DNA of 64,000 bases, from the NCBI RefSeq assembly GCF_000006565.2, contig NC_031471.1, forward strand, positions 1,426,001-1,490,000, given 5' to 3'. Below the pieces are notes generated by a model. That model was not told where the DNA came from, ran no database searches, and saw only the letters and a list, made by a program, of their open reading frames with translations. Every line of letters begins with the position of its first letter. Positions within the stretch are counted from its first letter, which is position 1. The translations under genes and the position numbers were made by a program. Positions 24,125-34,732 of the stretch are shown here, one piece after another. The DNA is from Toxoplasma gondii ME49. Taxonomy: Eukaryota > Apicomplexa > Conoidasida > Eucoccidiorida > Sarcocystidae.

Positions 24125-27100
24125 CTATAGGAAGTCTTCGTCGCTGCACAGCGTCGAGAATCCGAGACAGAAAAGCAGGTTTTCAGGACTGAAGAGACAA
24201 GAGCGAAACGCCACATGCGACGCGCCGTAGGTCTCCGCGAGAGAAAGAGCTGTCACGGGGCGCCCGGCAAAGAGGCCGGACTTCTGCCGGAAGGTCCCGT
24301 CAGCTTCTGGAATTTGAAGAGCGCCTGGAGAAAGACAAATGCACACCAGACAGATGTTTCCGAATCCTGTCGCTGATGTGCGACCACGCCAAACGAAAAA
24401 CACACACAGTGCTGTCGAGAAAACTGGATGATAGAGTGGACGCGACGCGCTCTGACTACGGCAGAATCTATCCGGCGACGAATAGGGAACACGATCGGGA
24501 CACAAGCGATGCGAAGAAGATCCAAGTCGAACATCACCGCTCGCAGAGGACATAGAGGGTACTCGGGTGGGGCCGAGTGGCGTACAGCAGCCACCCGATC
24601 CCAGTTCGAGTATGCACTGCATCACCACCGGGTTACATGCACCTCGTTGAGGACCGAATGAAAAAACAAAGGGGACGAGTCTGTGACGATGCCAGCTGAA
24701 ACACGAACAGCCAGCGACCCTGACGTGAACGAGGGGTACCAGCGTACAGGGAGAGACAGCCTCTGAGGCCGGACTACTTGGAAGGATCTTCATGGTACAT
24801 ATATATAGATATATGTTACGCAGACGACCGCTGGTTGACACCCAGAACGAACGTGACCTGTCTTCGGCTGGCCTCTGTGAAACTTGGAATCGTCTCGCGC
24901 ATCCGACGGATTAGCTTCTGAAGGATTCTATGCGGACGCTCGAGTGGCACCCGTACTTATTTGGTATACACCAGCCATTGCAACGAAGACACGAAACGCA
25001 TCAGATGCATATCGATTTAAACATCCCCAATAAAACACAGGGTGCGCCCCTCCCGGACCAGATGTAGTATCGGTGGAGTGGATGTTGTCGAAACCAAGCG
25101 CCGATGGGAGATACACAACACTCCGTAGCTTTCTCCGCAGTTCTTGCTCTTCTGTCGCAAAACAGTGTGTGTGCATACGTGGACTGTTGTCCGGCGTTTG
25201 TCCACTTTAGTTTCCATCCATCTTGTTTTTCGATCCATCTTGCTTTCCACTGTTTTCACGGCCCTCGCCGTTCCTTACCTCCGCTGGTGTCCCAGAGCGC
25301 GACAGTGCCGTCGACCGCGGCGGACGCGAGGAACGAGGACCCGTGACAAAAGGAGAGAGATGCAATGCTTGGAGGAAAGTGAAGAGGAGAGAACCTTTCT
25401 TCTCTTTTTTGCATCGAGGGGCTCGACCCGATCGCGAGAGGGCGCCCCGATGGAATGTCAAAGACGCAGACGCCTCCGGCAGAATCTGGAAATGAATGGA
25501 AAGCCGGCAGCAACACAAGACGCGCACAAAAGTAGAAGTCGACCACGAGACACCGCACCCACCCAAAGTCACTGCCCACCATCAAGGTTGAGATGTCCAG
25601 TTTCACAGAGAGAAAGAGTGCCTTTATCTTACTACCGGAGGATATGATCGAACTCCAGCCGTCTTCGCGTTTTCGCGCTGTCCGTTGAACCCCATGGAAA
25701 AAGACACGGATGAGACATCCGACTCCCGGCTAGAGACATCCCTATTCTACGTCACGCCACCAGGCATATTCTTCGCCCTGGCGCTCACCTCCGACTGCAG
25801 CGAGGCGTCCATTTGGGGACATGGCGAGAGCCGTGACTCTTCCTGAGCGTCGCCTCTCGGCTTGTCTTTTCTCTTCTTCTTCGTCGTCGGAAGCGCGAAA
25901 CACAGGCGATCCCCTCTTTTTGCCCAGTCGCAGGTGCTTGGCTCCCGGTTTCTTGACGTCTTCGTAGACGCGTTTTCGCCGCATAAAAGGTGAACTGTCG
26001 TGCTTTTCAACCTTTCTGTCGGTGCCCCTTCGCTCGCGTCTCTCCTGCCTGTCGCGTTGCTCGCCATCTCCCTCCTCCGGCTCCTCCGTCGCCCTTCCTC
26101 GGGCCTCGCCGTCCACGACAGGAAGCAACAGAGGAGCCCAGGCGCGCGCGAGCTGGGCAGAGCGGAGGTCGAAGAGCCGCACACAGTTGTCAGACGCTGC
26201 GGTCAGAAGCAGCGAAGAATTCGGATGAAATGCAACGTGAAAAACGTCCGTGGCCGCTGCCGGGTGCTGCAGCAAACGAAGGGGAAAGGAACGAGATGTG
26301 CACCACAGACGGGCGCAGTTGTCACTCGAGCCGGACGCGAAGTAGTGCCTGCAGATATCAAACGAAGTTTGACATGACCAAAGAAGGGGACAGATGAAGC
26401 AACACTTAAAGCGAAAAAGCGAGAAAGAAAGCACGGAAGATGACTCCGGTGTTCCGCATGGAGACAGCGAAGTCCACGAACCGAGGAGACATGAAGAAGC
26501 GCGACGCAAAGGAGAAGCAAAACTGGGGGCGAAAGTGGAGTCAATCGTGGTTGAACAAAACAGAAAAGGACTTTGGTGCGTGAGGCGAGTCGTGTCTCGC
26601 AGAGCGACGGTCAAACGCTCCATGGTCGACTTTCTTCTTCTCCTTCATCTTTGTGTGTTCTTCAGTTTCAATTACTCTCGTCTTCTCGTCTTGTCATCTC
26701 TTCTCTGGAAGACCCCACCTCCACTTTTCTTGGCGTCTTGTCTGTCTTCTCTCCCTCTCGCCTCCCTTGCTTCCAGTCTCGCTTCTCGCTTCTGGAGCCT
26801 CAGGCTCTTCGTGGTCTCTACGTTTCCTCTGCCTCTCTTTTCTCTCTGAATGCATCCTTGGTCCTCTCGTCGCATTCCTTTGTCTCGCTGTCTGTTGCTC
26901 ACCCGTACGGTCCGACGTCGAGAGCCCAGACAGCAGCGAGAGCGCCTCGGTAGACGCACAGAGGCGAGACGACACTCGAGCGACTGCCAGGAAGGCCTCT
27001 GGAGACGCTTCGCGGCGCTTGCTCGCCCTCGCCTTCTGCAGACTCCTGCGCGCCACTCTCGCCTGTCCCTGGCGCCTTCTTCAGCTGTCTTTCTTCGCCT

Positions 27101-30100
27101 TTTTCTTCCAACGCCTCCCCTTCGTCCTCGTCCAAGAGCGTCGAGGCCCAAGCCGCGGAGGGGTATGACGGCCAGAGACGAACCACGCCGTCGGTTCCAC
27201 CGGAGAGCAAAATGCGGTCGTCCATCTCTCCAAACGCGAGCGAGAGCACCCGCCCGTCTGTACCGACAAGGCAAGACACGCCTGCTTCTCCCGCGGTGTC
27301 CTCGCCCCAGTCGAGGGCGAGAGGCGCCGCCGACGCAGCGTTCTTCCGCCGATGAAGGCTCTTCCCGCTTGAGCTCTTCTTCTCCTCCGGCGCGTCGTCT
27401 TTCTCGCTGCCCGAGGCTTCCCCGTCCTCGTCGTCGGCGGCCGGCTTCGAAGCAGAGAGGAAAGAAGACAACGGCTGGCCCTCCTGTGCCATCTGCTGCG
27501 TCCGCAGCAGCCACCTGCGTCTCTGGCGCTCGCGTCGCGCCTTCGTGACCTGGCGAAACAGACACACACAGAGAGAGAGAACAGGATGTCGAAAAGAAGG
27601 TGAAACGTCGCAAAGAACAACAGCAGTGTCGAATGCAGACACGAAACGCCGCGTCGAAAAGACTCAAGGAGACTAGGAGCCAACAGAACACCACCGAAGA
27701 GCAGGGGTGGCGAAGAATGTCAATGACAGACGAACAGCAGAGCTGCGCAGCGGGGCGAAGAAGGCCGCAAGAAAGGTGACGACGGGATCCAGAAACCTTT
27801 AGTCCAAGAAACAAAAGAACCTGAACGCAGCTCTTGACTCATCTCCTGTCTCCGTGTCTTGGCGTGGAGTTCCCTTCGCCTGTGGCTTCTCATGCTTTCG
27901 CTTCTGCCGGATCCACACGCAGTCGGTCTTGTTCCTCGCCCGTGTGCCGTGGTCTCTCCTTTCAGTCCGGAAATTGTCTCGCCGTCTGCTGTCTCTCGCA
28001 CCCCCTAAGGCCAGGCGCTCATCTCGCCTCCGGGCCGCGCGCGTCTCCGAGACCTTCTGTTCCCTGCTACACCTGTTTCCTGTTCGTCTTCGCCTCCACC
28101 TCGCGTCCAAGTTGTCTGTTTTGGTTAACTCTCCTCTCCCTGTTCCAATTGCCTTCTGCCTGTCTGACTGCTTGCTGTCGCCTGCCTCACTGTTTTGTGC
28201 GTCGCCTTCTGTGTCTGATCCTTACTTGATACTGTTGCAAGTCCCAGAGGCGAATCTCGCCTTCGCCGCCGACCGCGACAAGTCTGCATGTGCTGGGGCT
28301 GACGGCGCAGCATGCGCTTTCACTCGATGAATTTAAAACCGTCATGCATGCGATCGATGGCCACTGTCCTGCAGCCGCAGACAAGGGCGCCTGAGGAAAC
28401 ATGCAGAGCAACGTTTGGAAGCACGGACAGCTCAATGCCGGGAAGCAGTCGAGAGAGGCGACGAAACAGACTGGAAACACGAGCAGCGCCTCCTACGCGC
28501 GCATGCACCGCTCGTACGCTTGCGAAAAACCGGACACGACTCGGGTGGCGAGAAGGTTGACAAAGAAAACTCAGAGACAAGACAAACGAACGGACAACGC
28601 CATATCTACCACGGATCTTCGAGACGACCGTAACAGACGGAGACTTGTACGGGGGGCATTCAGGACCGCACTCTGTTGTAGTCAGGGCGCCCCGGTGTTC
28701 GCACTGGTGTAACTCGACTCGAATAAACACAGACGAACACAACCTTTTAAAATCGTTACGCAGCCCATTGTTGTACTCGACGATCCTCCAGGTTCACGTT
28801 GGCATTTCGCACAGCGAATAAGCGTTTCCGAGGAACTGCTAGGACTGCATACACTGCAAGCACGGTCGTCCTCTCTCGAGCCGTGTCTTCCGAAAGCAGT
28901 TCGTGGAGGCAACCGGCTAAAGTTCGGACGTTTGTTTTCACATGTACGATAGACAGGAAACAGATCGCACCGAGTTCCTGGGGAAACGATTTCCGGTGCT
29001 CTTGACTGTATGTAAAACGCGGAGCCACAGTCCATCTCCTTCGTGCTGCATTATTTCTCTCTCTCTCTCGCGTAGCTCCTCAGCTCACTGCGTGCTTCGG
29101 ATCAGGCCAAGACAGTCCACGCCCTCTACCTCCTTGCAACGTGGAAGCTACACAACACGGTCTCTCTTAGCTGCATGGAGCCCACTGTAGGTCTCACGGA
29201 GTTTCTGCAAGACACCTGAGGGCTCCCGCTTCGCCGTCCAGCTGGGTGCGAGCGCGAGCAGCAGCGCTTTCCTGTTGCTCAGACGAAAAAGAGTCAAACT
29301 CACTCGACGCTCCGTTTGCTGTTTGATGAGGCGTCTGTAGAGAAGAAAAGAATCCTTTGGAGGCTCGGGAAGCGGCAGCAGACTGTTCGGCTCCGCCAGC
29401 TCAGTCTCTCGAAGATTCTCCCCGCCGAGCAAGCGCACTCGCTGGAGACGGAAAAGACAGGTCCAGAGAAAACGGACTGAAGCGCGAGGAAGCGAAACCG
29501 AAGTGGACGATACAGGCAGATGCCAATCAAAGTCTTTCGTCTCTGCAGACACCTCTCCGCCCTCTCTTCCTCTGAAACAGTTCGCAGTTCGCACTACTGC
29601 CGACCCTCGGTGTCTCTCCCTTCGTCCTTGCTCGCGCCTTCCCTACTTGCACCGCTGTCTTCCACGTCTTCGGCTGCACCTTTTCCTCACCTTTGTCCTC
29701 TCGCCAGACGGTCCGATGACCGTCGTTTCTTCCCTGAAGAACTGCCTTGGCAAGCCCCACACGACCGGCGGCAACTCGCCGCTATTATCTAGAGCCGACC
29801 GGTCTTCCTCTCTCTCGTCGCTTTTCTCTCCCTTCTCGGGGTCTCCCGGCTGAGAGCGGAAGGGAGGCGGAGCGTCGAAAAAAGCCAAGTCGCCGGCTCT
29901 CTGGGCGACGGCTTTTTCCTGCGTTGTGGGGGCAGGTGTCTCCTCGTGTCTCCGCAAGCCTGCCGGGAGTGACGACAGCGGGTGCGAGGACGGAGGAGAC
30001 AGCAGAGACTGCGAGAGAGAAGGACCGAGGAGGCCTCGGTAGACCAAGCCGCGCGCGTGAGGCGCGTGTGAGGGAGGCGGCAGAAGCCGACTTGCCGCCT

Positions 30101-32780
30101 GGATCATCACCTCGAGCAGCAGACACCGGGTGTCGACTAGCCACGTTCGCAAGAGGAAGTACGCACGTCTGGATAAGAAAAGACACAAAAACTCCGTTTC
30201 CGCCAATTGCGCAGACCTACAGAGTGAGACCATTTGATCCGTGAAATGTCCAGGCGGATGAAAATGTAAACACGGTTTGGAAAAAGATATTATTTCGTCC
30301 TTTTCGTACGTGCTCCGCAGGACCGAGCCGGGACCGGACGCACGGAAAAGCGCGTTGGGCGAAGAACGCTGGGCCTGCGATACGATGGAGAGGACGGAGG
30401 GAGCTCTGAACGTCACCAGGGGAGGCGCTCCGGACGAGATGGAAGGCAAGGGGAGAGCGAGATCAAGGCATGGAAAACTGGAAAGGAGAATCGAAATGGA
30501 GGCAGGAAAGACGAACGAGCGATCCGACCTGACGGAGTCGCCACGCGCCAAGACTCGGAAGCCGCAGAAAGCGCACCCCTCGATACTGGCAGGTCTCAGG
30601 GAAGGCGAAACGCAACTCAAAAAAAAGCGACGAATCTACAAAGAGCTGAGAGACAGCTGAACGAGCTCGAAAGAGGAGGAGAGAGCTGGAAGCCAGACGC
30701 AACGCACGAACGCCTTACTCGGAGATGTACAGGGGATTCCGTTCTTCGGAAGCGAAGTAGGGGATCTGACACAACTGCAGAGGATGCACAGGCTCAGCGT
30801 CCTCGAGTTGTTTCAACAGGGACCCGTGCTTGCCCGCGTGGAGTGGGGAGAATCTCCGCAAGAGTTGATGCGCTGAAGAGAAACATTCCGAGCAAAGTGA
30901 CATGCCACCATTTGCGCGCTTGCGGATCGAACTTCGGCATCTTCCTTTCTCGAGAATGAACTGTCTCTGGTCACGACGGTCGACACACGACGTCCGCCTT
31001 TGGACAGGCAGCTTTCTGCAGGACTCCCGCAACGGAATCGAAACGACGGAGCTCATCGCACTGGACATCCAGAGTCGAGCTCGGACTCGACGCGCGTCAC
31101 ACCCTCCCGCAGTCCTCAACAGCACATGGACAACAAGTGAGGCAAAAACGGCTTCAGGTTTTAGGTTGAACGTCAGTCTCCTGCCGCTTGGAAGTTCACG
31201 CATTATGAATTAAAATGCATTTCAAATAGAGTGGAACACCCATTGCAGCAGGCACAAGGCGACGGAAAAGTTCACGGTCTGTATCTAAGAGACTCTTGAG
31301 TTTGAGTTACGGAGTCCTTTGTTTGAAAACAACACCACTGAAAGACTTCCTGAATCTGTGTTTGATAGCGAACTTTCAGTAACCATGAAACTACAAGCAC
31401 ACGCAGTTACTTTCACCTATTTTGTCGGCACCCTTCCCACACGAAAAAGTATTTAAAATGTCATGTTTTCTGTCTAAACATAATCTAAGAGGTTGAGGAG
31501 CAGTCCTGAACATGCAGGGGTAAACAAGGACAGTATATGGAACGGAATTGCCTTGGAAACAGGTCGTCGTTCCCTCAGCCACACACCGTCGCACAGAGAT
31601 CAACCAATGCGAACTCTCCCGGTAAGGCAGTCCATTACTTGTCTTTCTCAAAGTGCCATTGGCGCTCCTTCTCTCTCCTGTCGAGTCTTCTGCGAACTCT
31701 TCTCTTCATTCTTCTCTTTCTCGCGTTTCGTCTCTTGCCCCTGTCCCTCCTTCTCTCCCTCTTCTTCCCTTTCTCTGAATTTTTCTCCTCTCCTCCCTTC
31801 TCCTTCGCGCCTTTCGTCTCTTTCTCCATCTTCTTGTCTCTCTTCTTCTTTGTTCGCTCTCTTTTTCTTCGCTCCCTTCTCCCTCTTTTTCTCATCTTCT
31901 CCCGCTTCTTCCTATCTTCTCCCTCTTCTTCTTCTCTCTTCTTCTCCTCTTCTTCCTCTCCTCTTCCCCCTCGCCTTTCTCTCCTCTTCTTCCTCTCCGT
32001 CTCTGTTCGCGCTCTTCTTTGTCCAGAGTCTGGTAGGTTCCTACCTTGGTAAGCGTCGACGGTGAGAAGTTTTCTGAACATGTGGAGGAGAACGGCGAAG
32101 GCGACGTCCATGAGTTCCTCTCGGCAGTCTTCGAAGAGGCTTAAGATCCAAATGCAAAAGCGATTGTAGATTCTCTCGTAAACGTCGAAAGAAAGCAGAG
32201 CGTTGCTGCCAGGTAGCGCCAGTGGCGACGCCCCTTGACCGGACAGCCGCCCACCCAGCGTCCCCAACGCCACAACCGCCGCCTCCTCCGCAGAAGGCGC
32301 TGCGCGCGCCGGCGCAGCAGCCTGCGTCTGTTCAGGCCGAGGACTCGAGGAAGAAGCGAGAGAGGAAGAGAGAGAAGGTCCACTTTTGAATGAAGAGATC
32401 GCCTCTTGGAGAGAGTCGAGCATGCGTGAGTCGACGTGGTACTTTTGCTGCAGGAGATGGAAAATCTCCGACAGCTTTTCCGAAGCGGAAGAAGTGGAGG
32501 GAACTACGGCAGCAGCCGAAGCACCCAGTCCCCGAGGATCTACGGGGGAGACAGAAGATGATGAAGAAGAGGAAGACAAAGAGGAAGAAGAAGAGGAAGA
32601 CAAAGAGGCAGAAGAGGAGGCAGAAGAGGAGGAAGGGGAAGAAAGAGGCTTTGAGGCATCTCCGACAGACGAGTTGGAGGAATCAGAGGGTGGGGGTTCC
32701 CCCATCGGTCTCACAGTTTCTCGAGTCTGCTGGGAGGCAGTGAGAGGGAAGGAGACAGAGACAGGGCGTCCCTCCGTCAT
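24125..32780 (-). CDS. TAF5: TAF5-like TFIID subunit (NTD2 plus WD40 propeller)
   Basis: Likely subunit of general transcription factor TFIID (or a SAGA-type complex), acting in the nucleus. Nine exons agree in phase throughout: 32045-32780, 30719-30872, 29691-30216, 29304-29441, 28226-28390, 26903-27549, 25789-26348, 25279-25485 and 24125-24324, giving 1110 residues. The N-terminus has a long Ser tract. The TAF5 N-terminal helical domain follows: VYERIYNRFCIWILSLFEDC, then HQLLRRFSPLHAGKHG and LSRRAYFLLRTWL. WD40 blades include VAVGGEGEIRLWDLQQY, LLSGGTDGVVRLW, YFASGSSDNCARLWCTS, LLLTAASDNCVRLFDLRS, AMSPNGRLAAVGG and FLASAAVDGTVALWDTSG. The blade order and the phrase HYFASGSSDNCARLW follow TAF5 closely. 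Acidic or basic insertions sit inside the propeller. The C-terminal SPENLLFCLGF matches the last TAF5 strand. TAF5L is an alternative name. Confidence 0.83.
31690..32030. repeat. Long pyrimidine tract (purine on coding strand)
   Basis: About 340 bases almost wholly C and T on the plus strand, dominated by CTTCTC and TCTTCC units. It starts within 20 bases of the TAF5-like exon 1 donor, inside intron 1. Confidence 0.88.
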
Positions 32781-33754
32781 TTTCGCCTTGTTTGACTACT
32801 CCTGGCTTGACGTCCCTTGAGCCTTTTCCTCTGAGGCAGAAGGAAGGCTGGAGAACAGCGAACGGCGAACATACAACAAAGTTAAGAATACTTCGGAATA
32901 CTCTGGAAAAGAGTTTTTGAACGTCAGAACGAGACAGACGGGAAGGGGGCATGCCGCTTCCAGGGCGCTACACACACCCAAAGGGGGGCGGAGAGACACA
33001 GAGAAAGCGAGTTGAAACAATCGCTGTGGAGATGACCGCTTCAGATTCAGAGGTCTGAATACTGAATTGGCAAGAACTGTGGCCAGCTGGCGAGATGGCT
33101 TTCTGCAGAGAGTCGCTCTCGAATTTTTCCGGGTGTTTCCGCGCATGCTGATAGGCGGCGTCGTTGCGAAACTAACGATCCGCGGACAGGAAGACAACTG
33201 AGGATGGACGGAGAGAAAAGGGAATAGATGGAGGTAAAGAACCAACGGGATGGAAAGAAAGAAACGAGGAGTTCGAGCTGCGCATGCAATCTCGAATTTC
33301 TGTCGAGCGCGGGAAAGCGGATGGCCGTGCGTGAAAAGACCAGGGCAGGGACGCGAACACATGCGACGACGAGAAATAACAGCGGTTCCTTTTGTTTCGT
33401 CTTTTCTTGGCAAAGGAAAATCAATACAGCAAGTGTGTGGAGACTCTTGGTCGAGAGGAAGTACTCAGCACACTGCTCGGCTTCCCCTTTCTCTGGTGCT
33501 CATCCGGGGTTGTTCTCTCGTGCCCTGCTTTCGCTCTGCTGACACCCCTGTTTTCCGCGCTTCATTTTCTCTCTGGCTTTTCTACTTCTCGTGATGGCTT
33601 CCCATGTTGCGTGTTTCTTCAGTAGTTCGTCGTTTCCCAACTTCTGTCGGAGGGAAGGACAGGCGCAAGTGGGGACGCGATGTGCCTGGCATTGTTCACA
33701 AAGTCTGAGCTGCCGCGAATCTGTTGTCGCTCTCTAGACGGTCTCGTTGATGCC
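32781..33754. other. Upstream region of the TAF5-like gene
   Basis: No supported gene. It should contain the promoter of the minus-strand TAF5-like gene. Short frames here lack coding character. Confidence 0.5.
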
Positions 33755-34471
33755 CTAGACACTCGAGCACCACCCGGAGTTCTGGTGCGAAAACGGATCA
33801 AGTTGAAGCACAGAATACCATGGGGGGAAATCTGTCACACAAAAGAGCGGATTCTCAACGGAAGACACAGTTTTGGGTGGAAAGATCCAAACCTTCGTAA
33901 GATCCTGAAATCGTAGGATTCTGATATCCAACACTTTCAGCTGTCTTGAATAGTCCAGGGGGGTGGTGATGTACAGCAACAGAACAGGACAAAAACAACT
34001 CTCGCTATATTGAGCTACGAGAGTGGGTGAATCTCTGTGAGGAAGCTCTATTGCTAGAGCAGCGTCTGCTGGCTCGGTTTCGACAATCAGTAATCTAAGC
34101 ACTTCTGTATGAGAGGCATCGAAGTATAAGCGTTCCGCAGAAGCGTCATCAGATAAGCATATACTGTCACATTGCTCAATCACCTCTCGTAGCCTCGAAC
34201 ACCTCTGTGCAACAGTGGTTGGAGACTCATCCCGTGATGTCACTTCGTTTATCTTATAGTGGGGAGAAGCCAGTGATTAGTCGCAGCAGACAGCACATCT
34301 ACGGACGACGACATGTCCGCTGCAACATCCCGGATTGCCGGTCCACACAAGTTCCCTGGTGCCCTCTAGCTGGAGTGCTACTATCCACACCTCGCCCTCC
34401 TGGAAGATCGACGCTGTCGCCTCTCTGAAAATTGAGTAGTCATAGGATGCGTCCAGTGTCGAAACACCGGA
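33755..34471 (-). CDS. Unresolved coding-like frames between TTLL and TAF5 genes
   Basis: Not recognised. Two minus-strand segments read like protein and can be spliced in phase: about 34290-34471, behind a strong TTTTGCAG acceptor and ending before GTAGAT, and from 34242 leftwards to a stop at 33755. The first contains FREATASIFQEGEVWIVALQ. The second contains TTVAQRCSRLREVIEQ and EVLRLLIVETEPADAALAIE. No start codon exon was found in the roughly 260 bases before the TTLL stop. Third codon positions are far more A/T-rich than in neighbouring genes. It may be a poorly annotated small gene, a decayed gene copy, or a non-coding stretch that looks open by chance. The downstream end beyond about 33900 is also uncertain. 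Confidence 0.3.
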
Positions 34472-34732
34472 CCTGCAAAACACTATAAATTGCACGATGG
34501 GACCAAGGCAAGAACGGTGGTTCCTGTTGCCACCGGATGAGGTGACGCACGCCAGTGCCGACCACTTTTTACGGGCTCGGTCTTCAAAGACAGATGCAGT
34601 TTTTGCATTCCCGAATGATGTGCCCTTTTACCATCAGGGCAGAAATATCAACAATGCATTCCTCTCCGCTGTACGGATCGTGGTTACACTAAAGATGAGT
34701 GTATTCACACGTAGGACAGGAACACATGTTAC

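Noticed and set aside
26672..27814. 380-codon minus-strand and 232-codon plus-strand frames
   Set aside because: Arg-rich shadows of the GC-rich TAF5-like exon 26903-27549; the WD40 repeats lie in the other frame.
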